Source of the DNA: Pseudomonadota bacterium
Lineage (GTDB): Bacteria; Pseudomonadota; Gammaproteobacteria; Ga0077536
Direction: 5' to 3'
Assembly: GCA_016719885.1 (NCBI GenBank)
Contig: JADJYF010000021.1
Location: 7,424 to 71,423 of the forward strand
DNA length: 64,000 nucleotides
The translations under genes were made by a program, and so were the position numbers. Position 1 is the stretch's first letter. Each line of letters begins with the position of its first letter. Below are positions 40,744 to 50,293 of the stretch, piece by piece. The notes beneath the pieces were generated by a model that worked only from the letters and a program-made list of their open reading frames with translations, was not told the origin of the DNA and made no database searches.

Positions 40744-42828
40744 TCAGGGCCGGGCTTGCAGCGTGGCCAGGCTGGCGCGCGCTTCGCTGTGGCCCTGGGC
40801 GGCGGCAAGCTTGTACAGGCGCGTTGCCTCGGCGAGGTCGCGTTTGACGCCACTGCCGGCGCGATACATGTTGCCGAGACTGTATTGCGCGGCGGCACTA
40901 CCGTTGTCAGCCGCCTGCTTGACGAGGGCAAGGCCTTCGTTCTCGTCCGCTTTCACACCGCGACCGCTGCGGATCATCTGGCCGAGATTGAACTGCGCGT
41001 CGGCATAACCTTGCGCGGCGGCGGCGCGATACCACTTCAATGCCAGCGCATCGTCGCGACGTGCACTTTCACCGAGAGCATAGGACACGCCGAGGCTGTA
41101 CTGGGCAACGGCGCTGCCCTGTTCCGCGGCGCGCTGGTACCAGTGCAGGGCTTGCCCATCGTCCTGTGCCACGCCGTCGCCGAACGCGTAGGCAACGGCA
41201 AGGTTGTACTGCGCGTCGCGATTGCCCTGGGCGGCAGCCTTGAGGTACCACTCCACCGCCTTGGCCTTGTCCGCCCGCACGCCTTCGCCGCGATAGGTCA
41301 TGTAGCCGATGTGGGCTTGCGCCTCGGCGTTGCCGGCTTCAGCCAATTGCGTGAAGAGCGTCGCGGCGCGCGGCAAGTCCTGCGCGTCCAACGCGGCGCG
41401 CGCCTCACCGAGGGTTGCGGCCGGGCCGGGCGCGGCGGACGGCGCATTGCTCGCGGCGGCGTCCTCTTCTTCGGCGGCGGCGTCGGCCATCATGCCGGTA
41501 TGGGCGCCCCGCGCCGGGTGCCGTTCCTGGCGTTCGAAGGCCTCGTCATGGCGCGATTCGGTGCCTGCCTTGGCGGCCGGCGCATCTTCCTTGAGCGGCA
41601 GCGAAGCGGATGACGACTGGCGCGCTTCGCCTGCCGCCGGGCGCACGAGCTCGGGCATGGGCATGCCGGCGGCGCTGTAGACCGCCTTCAACTTGGCGGC
41701 GGCCTTGTCATGCCCGGCCTGGGCCGCGTCGCGTAGCAGCGTGATGGCCATCGCCTCGTCAGCCTGCACGCCCTCGCCCTTGAGGTAATGCAGGGCCAAC
41801 TCATATTTGGCCTGCGAGTGGCCGGCGCGCGCGGCGCGCTCCAGCCATTGCACGCCAACCGCGGCATCAACCGCCACGCCCTGGCCCAGCAGGTAGCGCT
41901 GCGCGCTGCTGTAGGCCGCCGCGCCTTCTTCGGTGTTCTCCACGGTATCCACATCATCGGCGGCGCTGGACGGCGTGTAGCCCTCCTGCCCCGCTTCGTC
42001 GGCACGGCCGGGCGCCGGGTGCGACAGCGTCACCACGGTCGACGGCGGCGCGGCACTGCCCTCCATGCGCACTTCGATGCCGGCCTTGCGCGCCATGTCG
42101 AGCGCACGCAGTTCATCGAGGGATGGCGCGGCGGCGGCGTTCTGCTCCGGCGCGACGGGAGCTTGCACCGGGGGCGACACGGCCCGACCCGCGGTGGCGG
42201 GCGCTGGCGGCGCCGACGGCACGGCAGGCGGACGACGCGTGATGTCGCGCGCCACCGCGCCGGCAACGGGCGGATTGGCGCTGGTACTCATGCCCGCCGC
42301 CAGTGCCTCGGCCTTGAGCGCCGGAACGGGTGCGACGGCCGGCTCGGCGCGCAGGCGCGCGGCCTCTTCGGCCACCGGGCTGTCGGGGGGAGGGTCACTC
42401 GGCGGGGCAGGCGTGATGCCCGACGCGCGGTACAGTTCGGCGAGGTTGCGCTTGGCGCCCTCGTGGCCCTGCGCGGCGGCCTTACGGTAGTAAGTGAGCG
42501 CCCAGGCCTCGTCGGCCTTCACGCCATCACCCAGGAGATACATGCTGCCGAGCGCGAATTGCGCTTCGGCGTCTCCCAGGTCGGCCGCGCGGGTATAGAG
42601 TTCGAGCGCCTTGGCGGGATCGTGGGGAAACGCCTGGCCGTGCTGGTAGAGCGAAGCCAGCAAGCCGAGGGCACGCGGGTCATCCTTGGCCGCGGCGGCC
42701 TGCAAGGCCGGCACCGCGGCCGAGTAGTCGCCCTTGGCCACGGCATCGCGCAATTGCTCGAAATCGTCGGCGATGACCGCCGCACTCAGAAACGCCAGCG
42801 CGGCGCAGTAAATGCGTGCCAGACGCAT
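40744..42828 (-). CDS. Large periplasmic Sel1-repeat protein
   Basis: A 694-aa exported protein with a signal peptide (MRLARIYCAALAFLSAAVIA). It has nine full Sel1-like repeats in three blocks: two near residues 55-130, two around 325-395 and five in the C-terminal third (about 535-685). They are separated by Ala/Pro-rich linkers. Partial repeats follow each block. The repeats carry the GxGVxxDxxxAxxWYxxAAxxG pattern (GDGVAQDDGQALHWYQRAAE). Such proteins act as binding scaffolds in the envelope, sometimes for type IV pili or secretion. Clear CGGAGG ribosome site. Convergent with the FimV-like unit, and a second Sel1 protein is at 27407. Confidence 0.85.
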   Translation of the reverse strand: MRLARIYCAALAFLSAAVIADDFEQLRDAVAKGDYSAAVPALQAAAAKDDPRALGLLASLYQHGQAFPHDPAKALELYTRAADLGDAEAQFALGSMYLLGDGVKADEAWALTYYRKAAAQGHEGAKRNLAELYRASGITPAPPSDPPPDSPVAEEAARLRAEPAVAPVPALKAEALAAGMSTSANPPVAGAVARDITRRPPAVPSAPPAPATAGRAVSPPVQAPVAPEQNAAAAPSLDELRALDMARKAGIEVRMEGSAAPPSTVVTLSHPAPGRADEAGQEGYTPSSAADDVDTVENTEEGAAAYSSAQRYLLGQGVAVDAAVGVQWLERAARAGHSQAKYELALHYLKGEGVQADEAMAITLLRDAAQAGHDKAAAKLKAVYSAAGMPMPELVRPAAGEARQSSSASLPLKEDAPAAKAGTESRHDEAFERQERHPARGAHTGMMADAAAEEEDAAASNAPSAAPGPAATLGEARAALDAQDLPRAATLFTQLAEAGNAEAQAHIGYMTYRGEGVRADKAKAVEWYLKAAAQGNRDAQYNLAVAYAFGDGVAQDDGQALHWYQRAAEQGSAVAQYSLGVSYALGESARRDDALALKWYRAAAAQGYADAQFNLGQMIRSGRGVKADENEGLALVKQAADNGSAAAQYSLGNMYRAGSGVKRDLAEATRLYKLAAAQGHSEARASLATLQARP

Positions 42829-43024
42829 CGATATCCTCCGGATGCAGTGTGTCGCCACCCGGGAACGATCGCGTGGGCGATCGGGGGGCGTCTGCGTGGT
42901 TGAGAGCGAGCGGCATTATAGGGAGCGCCCGTCGCCTAGGCCATCACTCCTGACCGCCGGCCGTCATACCGCGGTAAAGCAGCGTGCGTAGATTCGCGCC
43001 TCGAACAAACCGGAGTGCGAGCCC

Positions 43025-43258
43025 ATGCGCGACGCGCGGAAAGTCCAACGGCAGCCATACTCAACTTGCGGCGACGCGCCGACCGACTGGCGTTCGCTGG
43101 TCGAGCAGATCGCGGAGCTGGAAGACATCCTCATGGAATGCGGCGCGGCACTGGATCGCGGCGCCGACCTGGGCCGCGCCCGCTTGCATCGACTGCTGCG
43201 GGACAAACGTCGCCAGTTGCGCGGTATCGACGTTGCCGTGCAGGCGCCCGGCGTCTAG
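43025..43258 (+). CDS. Small hypothetical protein
   Basis: A 77-aa soluble helical protein with no recognised family. ATG at 43025 with CGGAGTGCGAGCCC upstream. Contains LVEQIAELEDILMECGAALD and a basic C-terminal helix (ARLHRLLRDKRRQLRG), suggesting a small nucleic-acid- or protein-binding role. Its end overlaps the convergent Vfr/CRP gene by four bases. Moderate confidence that it is real. Confidence 0.5.
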   Translation: MRDARKVQRQPYSTCGDAPTDWRSLVEQIAELEDILMECGAALDRGADLGRARLHRLLRDKRRQLRGIDVAVQAPGV

Positions 43259-43920
43259 CTGAGCCGGGTCGCGACCTGCAGGCGCTTGGGGCGTACGCCC
43301 TGCACGACGATGTTCTTGCCGGTCGCCGCGATGTGGTTCTGGTCTTCCATGTCCTTCAAGACCTTGCCGACCATTTCGCGCGAACAGCCCACCAGTCGTG
43401 AGAGTTCCTGGCGCGTCACGCGCACCTGCATGCCGTTGGGATGGGTCATGGCGTCGGGCTGTTCACACAGGTCCAACAGGGTGCGCGCGACCCGCCCGTA
43501 AACGTCCATGAAGGCCAGGTCGCCGAGTTTGCGGTTGGTATTGCGCAGCCGCCGCGCCAACTGCGAGGTCATGGCGATGATCAGATCGGGATAGATCTCG
43601 GTCAGCGCCTTCAGCTTCTTGTACCCGATCTGGGCAATTTCACATTCGCTGCGCGCACGCACGAGCGCGGTGCGATTGGCGTCCTCGTTGAAAAGCCCGA
43701 TCTCGCCGAAGAATTCCCCGGGATTGAGATAGGCGAGCACGATTTCGTGCCCCTTGTCGTCTTCCAGCAGCACGGTCACCGAACCGCGGATGATGAAATA
43801 CAGTTCGCCTGCCGGGTCGCCCTGGCGAATGATGGCAGCCTTGGCCGAAAACACTCGGCGATGGCAATGGGCCAGCAGCTTGTCGACCGATTGCGCGACG
43901 CTGGTGCTCAGCAAAGACAT
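43255..43920 (-). CDS. vfr: Vfr/CRP-type cAMP-responsive regulator
   Basis: A 221-aa transcription factor of the CRP/Vfr group. The N-terminal CNB domain keeps the cassette FFGEIGLF...NRTALVRA (Glu and Arg for cAMP). The dimer helix and hinge are followed by a winged helix-turn-helix (VTRQELSRLVGCSREMVGKV) nearly matching the E. coli CRP recognition helix, with only a conservative Arg-to-Lys change at one contact. It should therefore recognise TGTGA-N6-TCACA sites, such as the one at 23754. ATG start at 43920. It probably controls envelope and surface functions, with FimV as a likely upstream contributor to cAMP. Confidence 0.9.
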   Translation of the reverse strand: MSLLSTSVAQSVDKLLAHCHRRVFSAKAAIIRQGDPAGELYFIIRGSVTVLLEDDKGHEIVLAYLNPGEFFGEIGLFNEDANRTALVRARSECEIAQIGYKKLKALTEIYPDLIIAMTSQLARRLRNTNRKLGDLAFMDVYGRVARTLLDLCEQPDAMTHPNGMQVRVTRQELSRLVGCSREMVGKVLKDMEDQNHIAATGKNIVVQGVRPKRLQVATRLS

Positions 43921-44008
43921 GCTCGCATACTCCTCGAAACGCCTCGTGTTCTTGAAGTCGATGCGCGCATCGACCGCGGATTCAAGCCAGCCGTCGACAT
44001 CATTGTCG

Positions 44009-44539
44009 TCAATCGGTCATCCAACGACTGCTGTCGAACGAGTAATGGAGCTTGCGCGTCGACGTGGTCGCGACCCACTCGCCATTCTGCTGTTCGTAGA
44101 CCTGGAACAGGCGCAGCAGCTTGCCATCCTTGACGGCTACTTCGTCGTCACCGCGATAGCCCTGCTTTTGCTGGTCGTCGAGCTCGGCGAGCTTGACCGG
44201 TTGCAACAGGTCGTCCTTCCACGAATAGACCTTGACCACGGTGACGTGGGTGGCCGCCTCGGTGTAGGTGACCACCACCTCGAAGGCGCCGTCGCGGTTG
44301 AGGTCGGCGACGAAGCTCTTGGACAGCACGCCGTTGTAGGGCGCACTCAGGCGTGCGAGCAGCAGTTCTTCGTTACGCACCGTGATCTGGTATTCGGCGG
44401 CGGACAGGGTGGAATCCGGGTCGGGCGCGACCGTCACGGTGTAGGCGCCGAACACGGCGGAGGTAGGCGTCGGCTCGGGCGCCGCGAGCGCGACGGCCGA
44501 CGCGAGCAGGGCGACAGCGAGTACAAATGAACGCAGCAT
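44009..44539 (-). CDS. Exported hypothetical protein
   Basis: A 176-aa protein with a clean signal peptide (MLRSFVLAVALLASAVALAA). The mature part is beta-rich with an FG-GAP-like segment (SKSFVADLNRDGAFEVVVTY), a pattern of integrin-like or VCBS-type repeats, suggesting a calcium- or ligand-binding propeller fragment. I cannot name it. It is divergent from groES. Confidence 0.65.
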   Translation of the reverse strand: MLRSFVLAVALLASAVALAAPEPTPTSAVFGAYTVTVAPDPDSTLSAAEYQITVRNEELLLARLSAPYNGVLSKSFVADLNRDGAFEVVVTYTEAATHVTVVKVYSWKDDLLQPVKLAELDDQQKQGYRGDDEVAVKDGKLLRLFQVYEQQNGEWVATTSTRKLHYSFDSSRWMTD

Positions 44540-44657
44540 GGCTTCCGGCCGCCCCACGAATTGGAATTGGTTAGGGCGGCTATTCTACGTCGGTGCTCGC
44601 GGTGCGCTAGCGGTGATATGACCGCCGTCCGGCGTCGCGCGGCTCGCCTGAATTTGC

Positions 44658-44685
44658 TTGACATTCCAAAGGGCGCCGCTATATT
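44658..44685 (+). promoter_or_regulatory. Sigma70 promoter of groES-groEL
   Basis: TTGACA (44658-44663) and TATATT (44680-44685) with a 16-base spacer. Expected transcript start near 44692, inside the CIRCE-like sequence. Confidence 0.8.
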
Positions 44686-44686
44686 T

Positions 44687-44713
44687 CTGGCACTACTCGC
44701 AGGAGAGTGCTAA
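44687..44713 (+). promoter_or_regulatory. CIRCE-like HrcA operator
   Basis: Right arm GAGTGCTAA (44705-44713) is perfect; the left arm CTGGCACTA (44687-44695) matches TTAGCACTC at six of nine bases, and the spacer is exactly nine. Position overlapping the transcript start fits repression by HrcA. hrcA itself is not in the window. Confidence 0.65.
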
Positions 44714-44772
44714 TAGCGCTTCTCTAAAATTAGTAAAATCAAACAGTTAAATGCCTGAGGAGAATAATACCC

Positions 44773-45063
44773 ATGAAGATTCGGCCCTTACACGATCGAG
44801 TCATCGTCAAGCGCGTGGAAGAAGAAAAGACTTCCGCCGGTGGCATCGTCATTCCGGACTCCGCTGCTGAAAAGCCGGTCAAGGGCGAAATCATCGCGGT
44901 CGGCAACGGCAAGGTTCTCGACAACGGCGAAGTCCGCAAGCTCGACGTCAAAGTCGGCGACAAGATCCTGTTCGGCAAGTACTCCGGCACCGAAGTGAAG
45001 GTGGACGGCGCCGACCTGCTGGTCATGCGCGAAGACGACATCATGGCCGTGTTCGACGCCTAA
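44773..45063 (+). CDS. groES: Co-chaperonin GroES
   Basis: A 96-aa GroES lid protein that caps GroEL. Features: MKIRPLHDRVIVKRVEEEKT, the mobile loop (SAGGIVIPDSAAEKP) and GDKILFGKYSGTEVKVDGAD. Ribosome site GAGGAG upstream of the ATG. It is 39 bases before groEL in the same operon. Confidence 0.97.
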   Translation: MKIRPLHDRVIVKRVEEEKTSAGGIVIPDSAAEKPVKGEIIAVGNGKVLDNGEVRKLDVKVGDKILFGKYSGTEVKVDGADLLVMREDDIMAVFDA

Positions 45064-45102
45064 GCGTCCCGGCACCAAGAAATTTGAAGAGGTCAATGAA
45101 CA

Positions 45103-46758
<1,656 letters not shown>

Positions 46759-46786
46759 ATCAGCCTCCAGCCCTCACCGGCTCGAG

Positions 46787-46817
46787 AGAACCCCGCCTTG
46801 TGCGGGGTTCTTTTTTT
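46787..46817 (+). terminator. Rho-independent terminator of groES-groEL
   Basis: AGAACCCCGC (46787-46796) pairs with GCGGGGTTCT (46802-46811), followed by a run of T to 46817. Confidence 0.95.
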
Positions 46818-47139
46818 GTAGCCGAGCATTCGTGCTTTTCGCTTCGTTCCCTGCGTCGAATCCCCCCGGCCGTACTATCGAACGTCCCGCCTGGCGTCCG
46901 CGTGCCACGCACCATGTGGCGGCAATTATTGCAATCCGTCTCCAATCCGGTGCCTTTCTGTTAGCAGCCCCGGCGCGGAGTGCTGCACAGGTTTTTCAAA
47001 TCATCGAGATAGCCGAAAGCCGCGCGTGGGCTTTTCACGGCATGAATCTTGGATTATTCATTTTGCCCGGCGCGTGAGGAATCTTGGCCTGGCGCCGATA
47101 AAAGTCGAGAGATTGATCATTCACGAGCGGAGGAGTCGC
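46818..47139. other. Region between groEL and the 47140 gene
   Basis: About 320 bases with no supported gene. It must contain the promoter of the 47140-48434 unit. A TTATTC/TTGCCC stretch near 47055 is AT-rich, but I cannot place a confident promoter. Confidence 0.4.
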
Positions 47140-47763
47140 ATGACCACCGTCGATTTGAGTCTGATCCATACCGTGACTGTGCGTGAGCATTTCAGCGCAG
47201 CGTTACAGTCGGCGGCGCGCAACCAGGACGTGGCGTTGCGCGACAACACGTCCACCTACCTCGTCAACCTGCTGACAGATTACTGCGAAGCGTCCGCTCT
47301 CGCGGCCGTCACCGATTCGAATCAGCAAATCAAACCGCTCGCCACGCTCTACGGCGAGGCACTAGAAGCCCCCACCAGCGAACACCGTCGCCGCACCCTG
47401 CAGAAGCTGGGCGATCTGGCCCTGTTCATCGCCGGCATCTTCAGCGACAGCCTGAACCGCAAACTGGTGGATGTCGATTACTACATCGGCATGGGAGAGG
47501 CTGCTTACTGCTGCGTATACGACTCCTTGCAAGTCGACGCGCGGGCGCGATCGGCGAGCGGGGTATTCGCCGAATTGAGCAGCAAGTTCCCGTTATTGGT
47601 CGACCTGTTGACAGAAATCAGCGAAATGAGCGGACTGAAATCCCGCAGCGACCTGCTACGTACCTATGAACTGTGGCAGAAGACCGGCAGTGAACGTGCC
47701 AGGAAGCAGTTGCGCCGCGCCGGTATCGTGCCGTTCGTTGGCCGTGTCGGCATCTCGCACTGA
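47140..47763 (+). CDS. Conserved hypothetical protein (unit with 47778)
   Basis: A 207-aa soluble, mostly helical protein. The ATG at 47140 follows CGGAGGAG. Notable segments: SALAAVTDSNQQIKPLATLY, LGDLALFIAGIFSDSLNRKL and YYIGMGEAAYCCVYDSL. The final residues are GIVPFVGRVGISH. I do not recognise a family. It forms a two-gene unit with the protein at 47778 (14-base gap). Position after groEL does not imply cotranscription, because a terminator intervenes. Confidence 0.75.
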   Translation: MTTVDLSLIHTVTVREHFSAALQSAARNQDVALRDNTSTYLVNLLTDYCEASALAAVTDSNQQIKPLATLYGEALEAPTSEHRRRTLQKLGDLALFIAGIFSDSLNRKLVDVDYYIGMGEAAYCCVYDSLQVDARARSASGVFAELSSKFPLLVDLLTEISEMSGLKSRSDLLRTYELWQKTGSERARKQLRRAGIVPFVGRVGISH

Positions 47764-47777
47764 CGGGAACCGCGGCG

Positions 47778-48434
47778 ATGCTGCTGACCACGCTGCAAGA
47801 GCACCTGACGTGTCTGTACGAAGCGCCGATTGAACAGCGCGTTGCCGACTACCTCGTCACCGACGCGCGACTCGCCGAGTCACTCGAGTCGGGGGAACAG
47901 GCGCACACCAACAGCGAAAGGCTGCTGGTGCGTGAATGTGAAGACACGCTCGACATCAGCCTCTACATCGACGCGCAGGTGCTGGACAGCCTGTCGGCCT
48001 GCGACCCTTACGCCTGTCTCGACGAGCGCAACCTCAACGAATTCCTGATCGCGCTCGAAGGTGTCAGCCATTTCCACTACCTGGTGTGGAACGCTGTGCA
48101 TGCGCGCCAGGTAACCCAGCTCGAAATGGAATTACAGGCGGAGGTCGACAAGTACGTCACCGCCACCTTGTTGTTACGGCAACAAGGCGTCATCGACGAC
48201 AGCGAGGAATTTCATGAGCAGTTCTTCGCCGCGGTGAGCTACGCCGCCGATCATCATTGCCCGCTCGGGCAACGCTATCGCGCCGCCAATCACTACGCCG
48301 GCAAGTATTGTCGTAAATTGAATCGTCGCTACCCGGCCCAGCATCAGCAGCCGATGTTCATCAAGGAACTGCGCCGCTTCTACCGGCTGTCGCAAAATGA
48401 AAAAATCCGCTCCATCGACAAGGCACTCAATTGA
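47778..48434 (+). CDS. Conserved hypothetical protein (unit with 47140)
   Basis: A 218-aa soluble acidic protein, helical throughout, with no recognised domain. Features: LLVRECEDTLDISLYIDAQV, NEFLIALEGVSHFHYLVWNA, ELQAEVDKYVTATLLLRQQG and a basic C-terminal region (RRFYRLSQNEKIRSIDKAL). It follows 47140 by 14 bases with its own ATG and probably works with it. Convergent with the FmdB-like gene. Confidence 0.75.
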   Translation: MLLTTLQEHLTCLYEAPIEQRVADYLVTDARLAESLESGEQAHTNSERLLVRECEDTLDISLYIDAQVLDSLSACDPYACLDERNLNEFLIALEGVSHFHYLVWNAVHARQVTQLEMELQAEVDKYVTATLLLRQQGVIDDSEEFHEQFFAAVSYAADHHCPLGQRYRAANHYAGKYCRKLNRRYPAQHQQPMFIKELRRFYRLSQNEKIRSIDKALN

Positions 48435-48443
48435 AAGGAAGCA

Positions 48444-48782
48444 TCAATCGCCGATTTTCTTGTGCAGATGGGGCATGGAGCTCGCGTCGCCGGCCTTCAT
48501 GTAGCGTTTTTCCGAGCCGGTCGCGGTCACGTTCTCATAAACACCCTTGTCGCGCTTGACCAGCTTGGTGAAGCCCTGGTTCTTCAAGGTCGAATTGCCG
48601 ACCGGGATGGAGATGCCCTGCACGCCGAGCTTCTTGCGCACCGGCGCTTCGAAATCCGTGTCGCCCATCGGCACCTGCGCGGCGAAGCATAGTTCGCCCC
48701 AATTACGGATCACGACCTGCATGCCGTGACGCACGGTCACCACCTGGCCGTTCTCTTCGCACACGTATTCATATACCGGCAT
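48444..48782 (-). CDS. FmdB-like small protein lacking the Cys pairs
   Basis: A 112-aa protein beginning MPVYEYVCEENGQVVTVRH, like the FmdB zinc-ribbon family (MPxYEYxCxxCG), but only Cys8 and one later Cys (in GELCF) remain, so a zinc ribbon is unlikely. The rest is beta/helical with KKLGVQGISIPVGN. The ATG at 48782 has GGAGGTTGCGAC upstream. It could be a diverged, metal-free relative or an unrelated protein with a similar start. Confidence 0.55.
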   Translation of the reverse strand: MPVYEYVCEENGQVVTVRHGMQVVIRNWGELCFAAQVPMGDTDFEAPVRKKLGVQGISIPVGNSTLKNQGFTKLVKRDKGVYENVTATGSEKRYMKAGDASSMPHLHKKIGD

Positions 48783-48842
48783 GTCGCAACCTCCGAACGT
48801 GAAGATGCCTGGGCGCCGCAGCGCGTTCGGCATCGAATCCTT

Positions 48843-49400
48843 TCACCATCGGCCTTGGTGGAGAAAGTCGGCGACGGCCTTGCGCTCGCGTTGCGCCGCG
48901 GACTTCTCTTCCACGCCCGCTGGCAGGCGGGCGGCATCGCCGAGATAGCCGAGCGCCATCACGGCGACCGCGTCGACGTCATCGGGCAAGGCCAGCGCAC
49001 GATGCGCGATGTCCGCATCGAAACCGGCCATCTGGTGCACGAACAAGCCTTGGTGAGTCGCCTCGCCGAGCAGGTTGCCGACCGCCAAGCCGAGATCATA
49101 GTGCGCCCAGCGATTGGGTTTGCCGTTGTGCGAAAAGTTCTTGCGCACGCAGTTCAACACCAGCACCGGCGCGGTGGCCGCCCACGCCTGGTTGGCGGGC
49201 ATGAGAGAACCCAACAAGGCCTCGTGTTGCGCGTCGACGCCCTGGCGGGTCACCACGAAACTCCACGGCTGGTCGTTGTAGCAGGACGGCGCCCAGCGCG
49301 CGGCTTCGAACAAGGTCTGCAATTTCTCGGCTTCGATGGGTCGCGACGCGAAGGCGCGTGGACTCCAGCGTTGGCTGAGGACCTCGAGTATGGCGGACAT
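48843..49400 (-). CDS. Nitroreductase-family protein
   Basis: A 185-aa FMN oxidoreductase. N-terminal QRWSPRAFASRPI binds the flavin phosphate, APSCYNDQPWSFVV is the conserved second contact, and ALGYLGDAARLP closes the fold. It is short like the MsuE/YfkO-type subgroup. The substrate is unknown. GGAGTTACCG precedes the ATG. Downstream of the nrtS-like gene on the same strand (38-base gap), possibly in one unit. Confidence 0.85.
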   Translation of the reverse strand: MSAILEVLSQRWSPRAFASRPIEAEKLQTLFEAARWAPSCYNDQPWSFVVTRQGVDAQHEALLGSLMPANQAWAATAPVLVLNCVRKNFSHNGKPNRWAHYDLGLAVGNLLGEATHQGLFVHQMAGFDADIAHRALALPDDVDAVAVMALGYLGDAARLPAGVEEKSAAQRERKAVADFLHQGRW

Positions 49401-49438
49401 CGGTAACTCCTTGGCTGGCGACGTGCTTGCGTCGCCCT

Positions 49439-49681
49439 TCATCGCTTGTCGTTGAGCAGGGCGCCGACCGCGGCGTAGGTCGCGACGCAGTACGGCACGC
49501 AGTAAGTGAGGCCTATCTTGGCAAGGTCGAGGTACGTCAAGCTGCCCGCGATGATGCGGTCACCGTAGTTGATGGCAACCAGGATGCTGCCGACCACCGC
49601 CGCCACGCGCAGCGCGCGGCGCACCGTGGCCGGCGCCAACGCGATGGCGCGCCAGGATGCGGCTTGCGCGAGGCGGTGCAT
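49439..49681 (-). CDS. nrtS: NrtS-like nitrate/nitrite transporter
   Basis: An 80-aa inner-membrane protein with two hydrophobic segments (about 24-40 and 57-75). It has the conserved INYGDRI and IGLTYCVPYCVATYAAVGAL sequences of the NrtS family. That family was shown in cyanobacteria to transport nitrate and nitrite and probably acts as an oligomer. ATG at 49681. Nitrate-assimilation genes are not in the window. Confidence 0.75.
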   Translation of the reverse strand: MHRLAQAASWRAIALAPATVRRALRVAAVVGSILVAINYGDRIIAGSLTYLDLAKIGLTYCVPYCVATYAAVGALLNDKR

Positions 49682-49704
49682 GAAGTCCCGCGACTTCGCC
49701 GCGT

Positions 49705-50124
49705 TCAGTGTTGGGAACGCTCGAGCAGTCGCTCGTTACCCGGCTTGCGTTTGCTCGGGCCGCTGAAGATCGCGCCCAGGGCGCCGAAGAAGGTATCGTC
49801 CGATTTCGCCCTCGCGGCCGGCGCGGGGGCCTGGCTGGCCACCGGCGCGGCGGCGACCGCGGGCGCGGGAGCAGGCATTGCGGTCGTTGTCGGGCTGCCG
49901 CCGTTCTGCGCCAGGCAGGACTTCCTGGCGGTCTCGCGCACCAACGCGATTTCCTGCTCGCTCATCGGCGCCTTCGCGCTGGCTTTCATCTCGGCAACCA
50001 TGGCCGCCGCGTGCACGTCGCATCCGGTAGCGGTCTCGGCCAGAACGGCGTGGGTCGCAGGCAGCAAGGCTGCGACCATGATGAGCCGCGCGCAGCCGCG
50101 GCGTGTCGTTGTGTAGTGGATCAC
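49705..50124 (-). CDS. Exported hypothetical protein
   Basis: A 139-aa protein with a signal peptide (ARLIMVAALLPATHAVLA) and a small mature domain bearing two Cys (GCDVHAAAMVAEMKA ... ARKSCLAQNG), probably disulfide-bonded. An Ala/Pro linker and a polar tail follow. GTG start at 50124, supported by an AGAGG sequence seven to nine bases upstream. No family recognised. Confidence 0.6.
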   Translation of the reverse strand: MIHYTTTRRGCARLIMVAALLPATHAVLAETATGCDVHAAAMVAEMKASAKAPMSEQEIALVRETARKSCLAQNGGSPTTTAMPAPAPAVAAAPVASQAPAPAARAKSDDTFFGALGAIFSGPSKRKPGNERLLERSQH

Positions 50125-50293
50125 CGGCGAACCTCTTGATTACTTCAGCACCACATTTGGGCACAATGCCGCCCATGTCCGAGCGACGCTGTCCAAGGCA
50201 CCGGCCCCAGGTGCGTCATGCCACGATCAGCGTGGCAATCTTAACCGCGTTCAGCCGAGGACAATACCAGCACGCCGGCACGCTGCGCGGACC

